Positions 7,641 through 14,491 of a stretch of DNA of 16,912 nucleotides are shown here, piece by piece; position 1 is the first letter of the stretch; every line of letters starts with the position of its first letter. The stretch is from contig JAGLLI010000105.1 of the NCBI GenBank assembly GCA_023140595.1, positions 1-16,912 of the forward strand, in the 5' to 3' direction. Source of the DNA: Candidatus Parcubacteria bacterium (GTDB taxonomy: Bacteria; Patescibacteriota; Patescibacteriia; Patescibacteriales; UBA12075). A program made the translations under genes and the position numbers. Under the pieces are notes generated by a model. The model was given only the letters and a program-made list of their open reading frames with translations, searched no databases and was not told the DNA's origin.

Positions 7641-8003
7641 ATGTTTTACGTTTATTTATTAGAATGTCAAGACGATAAGTCTTGGTACATTGGCTATACT
7701 TCTGATTTGAAACGAAGAATAAGCGATCATCAAAATGGATATGGTTGCCGCACCACGTCCGCGAAAAATAACAAAGTTATCTCGCGGCAAGCCACGAAAA
7801 ATGGCTTCGCCATCTCGCGGCAAGCCACGAAAAATGGCTTCGCCATCTCGCGGCAAGCTATGAAAAATAATTGGAAGTTGATTTATTATGAGGCATATAT
7901 AGAAAAGCGAGATGCGATTGGCAGAGAAAAATTTTTAAAAAGCGGATCTGGTAGGAAATATTTGAATAAGCAGTTAAGAAATTACTTGGGCTGCAATTTT
8001 TAA
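7641..8003 (+). CDS. Small GIY-YIG nuclease-domain protein with in-frame palindromic repeats
   Basis: The 120-residue protein is a stand-alone GIY-YIG domain, a fold that cuts DNA using one metal ion. The first motif is FYVYLLE, the second WYIGYT (15-20), then an arginine helix (LKRR), and a C-terminal half with NWKLIYYEAY, the REKFLK helix (catalytic-type Glu97) and RKYLNKQLRNYL. Such mini-proteins are abundant in CPR and usually have about 85 residues with a short loop before NWKLIYYE. Here residues about 42-75 are extra, made of repeated ISRQATKNGFA units encoded by 33-bp palindromic DNA repeats. The insert sits in a surface loop, so the fold may survive. A strong AAGGAGG at 7631-7637 precedes the ATG, unlike most neighbours. 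Whether it still cuts DNA is unknown. Confidence 0.85.
   Translation: MFYVYLLECQDDKSWYIGYTSDLKRRISDHQNGYGCRTTSAKNNKVISRQATKNGFAISRQATKNGFAISRQAMKNNWKLIYYEAYIEKRDAIGREKFLKSGSGRKYLNKQLRNYLGCNF
7759..7787 (+). repeat. Palindromic element, copy 3, divergent, inside the GIY-YIG gene
   Basis: Outer arms CCGCGA/TCGCGG and inner stem ATAAC/GTTAT with an AAA loop. The inner stem differs completely from the ATGGC/GCCAT of the next copies yet still pairs, which points to conservation of the hairpin rather than of the bases. Confidence 0.65.
7791..7856 (+). repeat. Two identical 33-bp palindromic units in tandem (copies 4 and 5), in frame
   Basis: Units 7791-7823 and 7824-7856 are identical. Each holds the arms GCCACGA/TCGCGGC (one mismatch or wobble) and ATGGC-TTC-GCCAT, then a CAA spacer. 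At 33 bp they keep the reading frame and encode an 11-residue unit. A partial left half (GCTATGAAAAAT) follows at 7857-7868 and merges into the conserved GIY-YIG sequence. Confidence 0.85.
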
Positions 8004-8019
8004 TTTTGTTAATTTTGCG

Positions 8020-8133
8020 TTAATCATTTGCTTTGGCATAATCGGCCAGCAATTTTCTTTGGGCGGGGATTGAGTAGCCCTCTTGTTTTTGTTCTTTGGA
8101 TGATACGCGGACGTAGATTATTGATTTTGGCAT
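8020..8133 (-). pseudogene. N-terminal stub of a site-specific serine recombinase
   Basis: A 37-codon reading frame (ATG at 8133, TAA at 8020-8022) encodes MPKSIIYVRVSSKEQ followed by QEGYSIPAQRKLLADYAKAND. This is the start of the resolvase/invertase catalytic domain: the YVRVSS strand carries the nucleophilic serine, and S-KEQ...GYSIPAQ is the next conserved helix. Full proteins have at least 180, and in large integrases about 500, residues, so nearly all of the catalytic domain and the DNA-binding part are missing. No continuation is visible downstream (8004-8019). It lies between the GIY-YIG gene and the accessory island and probably marks an element that integrated here and was then lost or cut. 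Confident as a family match, less so about its history. Confidence 0.75.
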
Positions 8134-8211
8134 AGAAATTTATCTTCGTTGATTATTTAAAGGGGGCGGTTCTATGTGGTTATCGCAATATTTTAAGTAA
8201 GAAATTTTAGA

Positions 8212-8251
8212 GGACAAAGTCCGTGTCTGTAATTCTACCGACAAAGTCGGT
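8212..8251. repeat. Two small palindromes sharing a GACAAAGTC core
   Basis: GGACAAAGTCC (8212-8222) and ACCGACAAAGTCGGT (8237-8251) have the same core and both are followed by a GTGT motif. They sit in the 141-bp stretch between the recombinase stub and the last island gene, where I see no other coding signal. They may be relics of another short palindromic repeat family. Confidence 0.5.
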
Positions 8252-8257
8252 GTGTAG

Positions 8258-8279
8258 TTTAAAAGTGTTCACTTTTAAA
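8258..8279 (-). terminator. Possible terminator at the end of the minus-strand island operon
   Basis: The perfect arms TTTAAAAGTG (8258-8267) and CACTTTTAAA (8270-8279) are separated by two bases and include the stop codon of the 445-residue protein. The stem is AT-rich and lacks a long T run beyond it, so termination strength is doubtful. Confidence 0.4.
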
Positions 8280-9612
8280 ATGGTCTTAACAAATCAATTT
8301 CTGGTTGATTAGATATTATATGACATTCTCCCTTTTCATTCTTTGACGAACTTTCTATTCCTAGTTTATTAATTACCTCTAGCGTAAGTTTAAAGGCATG
8401 GTTCATATTTAGTTTGTATTGATTTAATAAATTTTTAAGTAAATTTTTTTCATCTATTTTATCAATATATTGAATTGAAGAATAATTTGTATCAAGCCTA
8501 TTTAATAAAATTAAATCTCTTGATTTGAGTCCGTGTTTTTCTCTAAGGTCATAATTAATTTCTACTACCACGGGTATTCCTCGTTGTGCGTACATAAAAA
8601 AAAGACATTCGACATCATCCCGTACTAAGGTATACGCTCGTTTTCTTGATAATTTTAAAGATAACTCGTGTGCAAAATAGCGCCTTATATCATACCAACT
8701 TAAATCTTTTGGTAAACTATTTATTGTGTGTAGAGATATTTTATTATTTTTATATTTCGGCAATGTCCACCGTACTTCATTGATTCGTATATAGTCATAA
8801 CTACCTACCTTAAACATTTTTTCATTTTGATTATAGGAATATTTAAAAAATGGATATTCTTGATTTGTTACATTTTCGTTTTGAATATTTTTTTGCAAAT
8901 CAAACCCTTTATGGCTATAATACGCAGCAATACAAGTCGGAATTAACATGATTATAGCTATGGTTACAGTCAGCCAAAAGTTTGATTTATTTGCTTTTTT
9001 TTGTCCACTAAGTATTTCATTTTGAGTTTCCAGAGACGAGCCTAACGAATCCATTGCTTCTTTATGTCTTCGCCAGTTATTTTTTTCGCGAATTATTTCT
9101 GGTGATTTTAAAAAAAATTTTATATCTTCTTGTTTGTTTAGCATAGGTGGGGACGGTAATGATATTTTTGGTACAATTTTTTTTATATTTTTTATTGTCT
9201 TGATTATTTTTTGAAAAGATTTTTCTGCCTCTTTTATGTATGGCTCCATTAGCTTTTCGTTTTGTTTTACTTTTTTTTCTAAATAACTATCAATAGCATA
9301 ACGAAAATCTTTGAAAAATTTATCTGTATTTTTATAATTTTCAAATATTGATTTTTCCGCTTCAATAAATGCTTTTGCTATTGCGACTAATTCTTTATCC
9401 TTAATTTTCCGAAAACCATCAAGTTTTATTTTCGGTGATTGTAGTTGGTTAAATAAAATTTTTTCTACAAAATTTCTATCGCTTAATTTTTTGTCTCTGT
9501 TAATCTCAAAATATTTTATTATATCTCCAGCAGAAACATATCTTAAATTTATTTTACCAAGTGATTTTATTTTTATTTGAACAATAATTTTATTGTTATC
9601 TAAAACAGCCAT
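8275..9612 (-). CDS. Unrecognised single-pass membrane protein, second gene of a coupled pair
   Basis: I do not recognise the family of this 445-residue protein. Visible parts: an N-terminal basic beta-like segment (IIVQIKIKSLGKINLRYVSAGD), a Lys/Glu-rich helical and probably coiled-coil region at about 70-145, a Pro-rich break (SLPSPP, 151-156), one membrane segment at about 211-232 (WLTVTIAIIMLIPTCIAAYY), then a C-terminal domain of about 210 residues. That domain contains SWYDIRRYFAHELSLKLSRKR, GIPVVVEINYDLREKHGLKSRD and a final helical part. No catalytic motif is clear. The ATG lies two bases after the stop of the upstream 305-residue membrane protein, which strongly suggests translational coupling and joint function. 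As the last gene of a restriction-modification island it could be a defence effector or sensor; this is inference from position only. Confidence 0.65.
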   Translation of the reverse strand: MAVLDNNKIIVQIKIKSLGKINLRYVSAGDIIKYFEINRDKKLSDRNFVEKILFNQLQSPKIKLDGFRKIKDKELVAIAKAFIEAEKSIFENYKNTDKFFKDFRYAIDSYLEKKVKQNEKLMEPYIKEAEKSFQKIIKTIKNIKKIVPKISLPSPPMLNKQEDIKFFLKSPEIIREKNNWRRHKEAMDSLGSSLETQNEILSGQKKANKSNFWLTVTIAIIMLIPTCIAAYYSHKGFDLQKNIQNENVTNQEYPFFKYSYNQNEKMFKVGSYDYIRINEVRWTLPKYKNNKISLHTINSLPKDLSWYDIRRYFAHELSLKLSRKRAYTLVRDDVECLFFMYAQRGIPVVVEINYDLREKHGLKSRDLILLNRLDTNYSSIQYIDKIDEKNLLKNLLNQYKLNMNHAFKLTLEVINKLGIESSSKNEKGECHIISNQPEIDLLRPF

Positions 9613-9614
9613 AT

Positions 9615-10532
9615 TTAAAGTTTAATTGTTTTATATAAGGAATTTGCTGATTGCGTTGAAAAAAATCTTATTAATGACATTAATATTGATGGAATTACAG
9701 TTTCCAATATCCAAAGCGATAATATCACATAGAGTAGAGTTAAAAAATTATTTTTAATAACTATAGTGATTATTTCTGGTTGCAAGTCGTAAATATAAAA
9801 AACTATAAATATGGAAAAATGTAATAATGAGTAAAATATTATTGACCAACGCGATGCTTCATAATCCAAAAATTTAAATTTTTCACCCTCTTTTAAAACT
9901 TCTTTCATTTCAAGGTCAACTTCATCAAATTTTGATTTTACTACTTTGGTATTGATTGTCTCTTCCCCAAGTATTGGCTCATAAACATAGCGATTTCCTG
10001 AAACAACAAGTAGTAAATAGTAAAAGAAATTTGAAATTATTTTTAACAATTTACTTATTATTTTTCTCCATAAAAATATCTTAAATCTAATCATTATACC
10101 TCTTATCAGTTTTGTGGATTTAATGTGTTTGTTATAAATTTCATTAATAATGTCATCTGGATTAATTGTTTTGTTTTTTTTAAAGAATTCTTTCGTTTCA
10201 ATATTATAAAAATAATCATTTAAAGATTCTGTGTCTACCGGATCGCGTGGATTGGTATTCTCAAAATCTCTTATCGTAACTCCATTATCTGATATTTTGC
10301 CGTAGGTTGCACGGATAAATATTGGTTTTTTCTTGTTTACTTTTTCGTCATTATATACTCTATCGGGGATATAAACTGATAACAATGTTATGTTGTTTTC
10401 ATTAGATTCGTGTAATCTTTTTTTGACACTAAAACCTAAAGGACAATCTTCAAAAGGATGCAGAGATTCAAATCCGTATTTTTTAGGGTTGAATTTTTTT
10501 AAAAAAATATCTTTTTTATTTTCCATATACAT
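9615..10532 (-). CDS. Unrecognised multi-pass membrane protein, first gene of a coupled pair
   Basis: I do not recognise the family of this 305-residue protein. Residues 1-150 are soluble and polar, with the run GFESLHPFEDCPLGFSVKKR (20-39) and a strand-rich part PIFIRATYGKISDNGVTIRDFE (70-91). A hydrophobic/amphipathic helix lies at about 152-178. Two clear membrane segments follow at 229-249 and 263-290. Between them and the first helix is a charged stretch (186-222). The start is ATG at 10532; an ATG two codons later is equally possible, and neither has a good Shine-Dalgarno site. It follows the PD-(D/E)XK-like gene by 52 bp on the same strand without a terminator, and its stop is two bases from the next membrane gene. 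Base composition is AT-rich, like the rest of the island. Confidence 0.65.
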   Translation of the reverse strand: MYMENKKDIFLKKFNPKKYGFESLHPFEDCPLGFSVKKRLHESNENNITLLSVYIPDRVYNDEKVNKKKPIFIRATYGKISDNGVTIRDFENTNPRDPVDTESLNDYFYNIETKEFFKKNKTINPDDIINEIYNKHIKSTKLIRGIMIRFKIFLWRKIISKLLKIISNFFYYLLLVVSGNRYVYEPILGEETINTKVVKSKFDEVDLEMKEVLKEGEKFKFLDYEASRWSIIFYSLLHFSIFIVFYIYDLQPEIITIVIKNNFLTLLYVILSLWILETVIPSILMSLIRFFSTQSANSLYKTIKL

Positions 10533-10584
10533 TGGTAATTAAAATAAACCTAGCCAATATTTGGATTTTTTTATAATAAAAGAA

Positions 10585-11058
10585 CTAATTATTTTTTTCA
10601 AAATCTTGTAAAATTTGCAAATATTGTTTCTGTAATTCATCTGAAATTTGCGAATTTTTTAGCCGAGAAATTTTGCCCCGATTGCTGATAATTTTATTAA
10701 TTTCATCAAAATAAAATCCGTCTAGGCTGGCGATAAATAAATAAGACGGATTCCACGATTCGCTCATTCGTTTAGCGTATTTTAAAATGTATTCCAGATT
10801 TATTGATCGCATATATTTTACTTCAATAAGTTTGACCTTTTTTGTTTCTTGATTAATAACCGCGAAGTCAGGCGCGGTTCTCAGAGTTTCCAGAGTTATA
10901 TTTTTTTCATCATACCCCTGCTGTACTAATTCAGGTATAACTTTTTCATAACCGAATTCCAAGATTGTGTATGTTTTAGTTTCGCGCAACATCTGCGCGA
11001 ATACGGTTTCAGCGATTTTTCCTTTAACTAAATTTCTGGCGAAAGTTATATTGCTCAT
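10585..11058 (-). CDS. PD-(D/E)XK nuclease-like protein
   Basis: The 157-residue protein has the element order of a PD-(D/E)XK nuclease core: an N-terminal helix with GKIAETVF (Glu17), PDFAVI (Asp64), then LIEVKYM with Glu79 and Lys81, followed by a helix and the strand SYLFIASLDG. These residues would bind metal and cut phosphodiester bonds. I recall close relatives as small uncharacterised proteins in CPR genomes, so it may be a general repair or processing nuclease rather than the restriction partner of the neighbouring methyltransferases. It lies 16 bp after methyltransferase B and is followed by the membrane pair on the same strand. It ends in TAG, while nearly all its neighbours end in TAA. 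The fold call is from motifs only. Confidence 0.65.
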   Translation of the reverse strand: MSNITFARNLVKGKIAETVFAQMLRETKTYTILEFGYEKVIPELVQQGYDEKNITLETLRTAPDFAVINQETKKVKLIEVKYMRSINLEYILKYAKRMSESWNPSYLFIASLDGFYFDEINKIISNRGKISRLKNSQISDELQKQYLQILQDFEKNN

Positions 11059-11074
11059 AATTTTTGATAATAAT

Positions 11075-11770
11075 TTATGTATATAAACTAATCCTTTTAT
11101 TCGTCAAGTCAACATATTTCTCTTCTTTATCAATGCCTATCCAATTTCTGTTAAGCGCTTTAGCAACAACTGCAGTCGTTCCACTGCCCATAAATGGATC
11201 CAAAATCAAATCGCCTTTTTTGGTTGCCGTCAACAATACTTGCTGAATTAATTTTAACGGTTTTTGCGTGGGGTGAAGTTTTATTCCATTTTTATCTCTA
11301 AGCCTTTCTTTTCCGCGGCAAATTGGAAATATCCAGTCGGTATCTTTCATTTGCGCGCCGCCGTTCATTTGTTTTAAAAATTCATGATTAAATCTATAAT
11401 TTTTACAGTTTTTATTTTTTACTGCCCAAATCAATGTTTCGTGATTGTTCGTAAATCTCCTGCCATTAAAATTCGGCATTGCGTCTATTTTAACCCAAAC
11501 CACATCATTCAAAAACCACAAACCTAAATCCTGCATTATTTTCCCAACTCGGAAAATATTATGATACATACCCATTACCCACATCGTGCCGGTATATTTC
11601 AAAATTCTTTGACACTCTTTCAACCACTTTTCAGAAAAACTGTCATAATCATCATAACTTTCAAAATGGTCCCAAGAATCATTAACTGGAATAACCTCTG
11701 TGCCGTTGGCTCTGATTAATTTTTTATTTTTTGGCAATTGCAAATTATAGGGCGGGTCGGCGAATATCAA
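11075..11770 (-). CDS. DNA methyltransferase B, beta-class N6-adenine/N4-cytosine type, N-terminus missing
   Basis: The 231 residues hold the catalytic motif DPPY (5-8), a middle part with [17 protein letters not shown], a target-recognition region, HPTQKP (166-171), DPFMGSGTT (191-199) for S-adenosylmethionine binding, and IGID (211-214). The motif order (catalytic before cofactor) defines the beta class, and the sequence is CcrM/HinfI-like. The only possible start is a TTG inside the conserved [10 protein letters not shown], without a ribosome site. The eight codons before it (NFPDNYFD) also belong to the family but are preceded at once by the TAA of the HNH gene, in the same frame. The usual first 15-20 residues (the GDC motif region) are therefore gone. 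Expression could need initiation at TTG, readthrough, or may not occur. Clearly related to methyltransferase A. Confidence 0.75.
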   Translation of the reverse strand: MIFADPPYNLQLPKNKKLIRANGTEVIPVNDSWDHFESYDDYDSFSEKWLKECQRILKYTGTMWVMGMYHNIFRVGKIMQDLGLWFLNDVVWVKIDAMPNFNGRRFTNNHETLIWAVKNKNCKNYRFNHEFLKQMNGGAQMKDTDWIFPICRGKERLRDKNGIKLHPTQKPLKLIQQVLLTATKKGDLILDPFMGSGTTAVVAKALNRNWIGIDKEEKYVDLTNKRISLYT

Positions 11771-11794
11771 ATCAAAATAATTATCTGGAAAATT

Positions 11795-12445
11795 TTAAGC
11801 ATGGAGAAATATTTTTTTTCTGTGATATTCTAAATACTCCTCCCGTCCTCTAATTGGCAAATTTTCAAATCGTTGTTTTGAATAAATATGCAATCTTTCA
11901 ATATTTTTTGAGTTTACAGTCGGGGAAATTAAAATTTCCTTATCATTAGAAAAACTAATAAATCCTCTATCAAACAATTTATCAAAGGTGGGACTTAACA
12001 ATAATCCATTTTTAACATCCAATCTTTCTTGATTGTTTGCCATAACCCATGGTTTTATATGACTTGCATTTAATATCCTTGTATCATCTATTTTTGTTAT
12101 TGGGCATCTTTTTAAATTTAAAATTAATTCTTTTCTAAATTGAGCTTGTCCAATTCTAATTTTTGTTAATACATTTTTTGTGGTAATTTTTTCTTTTAAA
12201 TATTCTTCTGGAAGGGTTAAATTATTTTCATCATAATCCAAAACAGAAAATGTCCCTTCTTCAATTTTTTTAAAGTTTCTATTATTTTTAATTTCCCGAT
12301 ATAAAACACCCCGAATACCAGATTGCCATGTGCTAGAAATTTTTGCTTTTGGATAATACTTTTCAATTTCATTATAAATAATTGACCAAGTAGCAATACC
12401 GCCATTGTCTTCCAATAATTTTTTAATAGCTTCAACTTTTGTCAT
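11795..12445 (-). CDS. HNH restriction-type endonuclease with N-terminal winged-helix-like domain
   Basis: The 216-residue protein has two parts. Residues 1-70 resemble a small winged-helix/HARE-type domain (KLLEDNGGIATWSIIYNEI; then GTFSVLDYDE). Residues about 95-200 form an HNH domain of the PF13391 kind: KRCPITKIDD, ASHIKPW (His129), RLDVKNGLLL (Asn146) and FDKLFDRGFISF, ending in YLEYHRKKIFL. Such proteins cut DNA with one metal ion and occur in restriction systems, often beside methyltransferases. Its C-terminus appears complete for the family. Its stop codon is followed in the same frame by the body of methyltransferase B. It starts with ATG 62 bp after the small 44-codon ORF. It is probably the restriction partner of one of the two flanking methyltransferases, which is inferred from position. 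Confidence 0.8.
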   Translation of the reverse strand: MTKVEAIKKLLEDNGGIATWSIIYNEIEKYYPKAKISSTWQSGIRGVLYREIKNNRNFKKIEEGTFSVLDYDENNLTLPEEYLKEKITTKNVLTKIRIGQAQFRKELILNLKRCPITKIDDTRILNASHIKPWVMANNQERLDVKNGLLLSPTFDKLFDRGFISFSNDKEILISPTVNSKNIERLHIYSKQRFENLPIRGREEYLEYHRKKIFLHA

Positions 12446-12507
12446 ATAGTTTTAATAGAATCCCAAACTAACATTTAAAATTAAAAATGTTGATTTTAAA
12501 TTATTAT

Positions 12508-13426
<919 letters not shown>

Positions 13427-13436
13427 TTATTATACT

Positions 13437-13461
13437 ATTGTAAGCATTATTATATCACAAT
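13437..13461 (-). promoter_or_regulatory. Extended -10 promoter and possible operator for the island operon
   Basis: On the minus strand TGATATAAT (13457-13449) is an extended -10 box. It lies inside an inverted repeat, ATTGT (13437-13441) and ACAAT (13457-13461). A second TATAAT lies at 13434-13429. The arrangement suits repression by a small regulator, but no -35 is convincing. Confidence 0.4.
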
Positions 13462-13502
13462 TTTAATAATAGATAAACAACTAAAAAATTGTGTAATAAA
13501 AG

Positions 13503-13760
13503 CTAAAATTCACAAGCAACCCCATCCGAATCACCGTCTAAATTATGAACATCATATCCAACTTTTTTTATACAGCATTCGTATAATTTCCGCGCCTTAC
13601 GGCGCGTTTTAAAGTCCGCGCAATTATAGCGGTTAGACCGGCAAGAGCAGACAGTTTTTGTTTTAGGCTCTTGGATTATTTGTTCCGAAGCCTGCCATGC
13701 GGCGCAGCCGGTTAAAATCAGAAAGGGGATTAAAATAACAATTAATCCGTTTTTTTTAAT
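13503..13760 (-). CDS. Excalibur-domain lipoprotein with a non-standard (ATT) start
   Basis: An open frame of 85 codons has a lipoprotein signal: KKNGLIVILIPFLILTGC, with the lipobox Cys at residue 19. A short linker and a Cys-rich part (CSCRSNRYNCADF) follow, ending in NLDGDSDGVACE, the calcium-binding Excalibur motif (DxDxDGxxCE). Cell-surface anchoring by a lipid is expected. There is no ATG, GTG or TTG in place: the codon before KKNG is ATT, preceded by TTT and a stop. Either ATT is used as a rare start or the start codon has mutated and the gene is silent. The reading frame itself is intact to TAG. A GC-rich palindrome at 13591-13606 lies inside it. It is transcribed toward the restriction operon and lies upstream of it. 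Confidence 0.7.
   Translation of the reverse strand: MKKNGLIVILIPFLILTGCAAWQASEQIIQEPKTKTVCSCRSNRYNCADFKTRRKARKLYECCIKKVGYDVHNLDGDSDGVACEF
13591..13606. repeat. GC-rich palindrome inside the Excalibur lipoprotein gene
   Basis: CGCGCC-TTAC-GGCGCG forms a perfect six-pair stem, followed by TTTT on the plus strand. It encodes the basic TRRKAR stretch of the lipoprotein on the minus strand. No plus-strand gene ends here, so a terminator role is unlikely. Confidence 0.45.
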
Positions 13761-13795
13761 AAATTATTAATATTATTCTGATTTAATATTAATAG

Positions 13796-13900
13796 ATGAA
13801 AGAATGCCTTAATTATAAAAAAATAGATTTTCAAACTCTTCAATGTCAGGAGTGTAATCACTTTTGCAAAATTAAAGAAGTAAGAGTGAGAAAATTATAA
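13796..13900 (+). pseudogene. N-terminal remnant of an AmmeMemoRadiSam-type radical SAM protein
   Basis: A 34-codon frame (MKECLNYKKI, then LQCQECNHFCKIKE) matches the first 30 or so residues of AMMECR1-linked radical SAM proteins, which begin with an EA/C-LYYKKL segment and a C-x2-C-x-H-x-C motif followed by IKEGKRG-C. After KIKE the frame reads VRVRKL and stops. Shifting by one base gives G-K-S, closer to the family GKRG, so a one-base deletion probably broke it. Nothing of the radical SAM core (CxxxCxxC) follows. The match rests on a short motif. Confidence 0.5.
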
Positions 13901-13925
13901 AATTTTATTAAAAAGCTATAAAAAT

Positions 13926-13973
13926 ATGAAAAAAATATTAATTATGCTTATCCTCTTAGGTATGGCGCCTTAG
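13926..13973 (+). pseudogene. Signal-peptide stub of 15 codons
   Basis: ATG at 13926 begins MKKILIMLILLGMAP and then stops with TAG. It looks like the first half of a secreted or lipoprotein precursor. In the next frame a hydrophobic stretch continues to the start of the helix-hairpin-helix gene, so a frameshifted membrane-protein relic is possible. It could also be chance in AT-rich DNA. Confidence 0.3.
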
Positions 13974-14029
13974 TTTTTTTATTATATTGGTTAAAAATAT
14001 TAAGATTGGGATTATTCATTTTTTTATTT

Positions 14030-14491
14030 ATGGATTTTCAAGCAGGCAGAGTATATGCAAAAAATTTAGGAATAAATCTTGATTTGGGTGGCGAAAAAGA
14101 GCTGTTTAAGTGGTTTTTGGCTTGCCTGCTGTTCGGCAAGCCGATACAGCAAGAAGTAGCCAAAAAAACATTTTTTGAATTTGAAAAGAATAATTTAACA
14201 AGTCCGAAAAGAATAATAAACTGCGTATGGGATAAATTAGTAAAAGTGCTGGATGACGGGCATTATGTCCGATATGATTATTCAACAGCGGATAAATTAT
14301 TAAGAGTCTGCGGGCAATTACTGGATAAATACGGGACTATGAGAAATTTAATTAAAGCATCGGATAGTATTGAAGATTTGAAAAAAAGAATGCTTGAGTT
14401 TAAAGGAATAGGCCCTGTTACAGCAAAAATTTTCATTAGAGATATTAAAAAAGTTTTTTTAAAAATAAAATTAAGTGAAAAAAATAATTAA
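14030..14491 (+). CDS. Helix-hairpin-helix protein related to endonuclease III-type glycosylases
   Basis: From ATG at 14030 the product is 153 residues: FQAGRVYAKNLGINLDLGGEKELFKWFLACLLFGKPI at the start, a central helical part with VRYDYSTADKLL, and a C-terminal helix-hairpin-helix EFKGIGPVTAKIFIRDI. The HhH motif (Gly-Ile-Gly-Pro) binds DNA backbone in base-excision enzymes. I recall CPR and archaeal relatives listed as HhH or endonuclease III-like proteins of unknown activity. The catalytic Lys/Asp of endonuclease III are not evident, and the end (KKVFLKIKLSEKNN) looks abrupt compared with relatives that continue past the HhH. A TTG at 14006 in the same frame would add a hydrophobic, non-family start, so I prefer the ATG. 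It overlaps rtcB by 17 bp and should be co-translated with it. Confidence 0.6.
   Translation: MDFQAGRVYAKNLGINLDLGGEKELFKWFLACLLFGKPIQQEVAKKTFFEFEKNNLTSPKRIINCVWDKLVKVLDDGHYVRYDYSTADKLLRVCGQLLDKYGTMRNLIKASDSIEDLKKRMLEFKGIGPVTAKIFIRDIKKVFLKIKLSEKNN

Noticed and set aside
7759..7868. Tandem 33-bp repeats as a small CRISPR array
   Set aside because: The units are directly adjacent with only a constant CAA between them, there are no variable spacers, and they are translated in frame within a GIY-YIG protein.
11064..11246. 60-codon plus-strand reading frame
   Set aside because: It mirrors the conserved cofactor-binding end of methyltransferase B and has no features of its own.
11795..11797. TAA between HNH and methyltransferase B as a recoded sense codon
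   Set aside because: TAA is the normal stop of nearly all other genes here, and the HNH protein ends at its usual length; fusion by readthrough remains only a speculation.
13591..13612. GC-rich hairpin with TTTT as a plus-strand terminator
   Set aside because: No plus-strand gene lies upstream, and the sequence is part of the Excalibur lipoprotein reading frame on the other strand.
14006..14029. TTG at 14006 as the start of the helix-hairpin-helix protein
   Set aside because: It would add a hydrophobic GLFIFLF stretch unlike the family; the ATG at 14030 begins exactly where family similarity begins.
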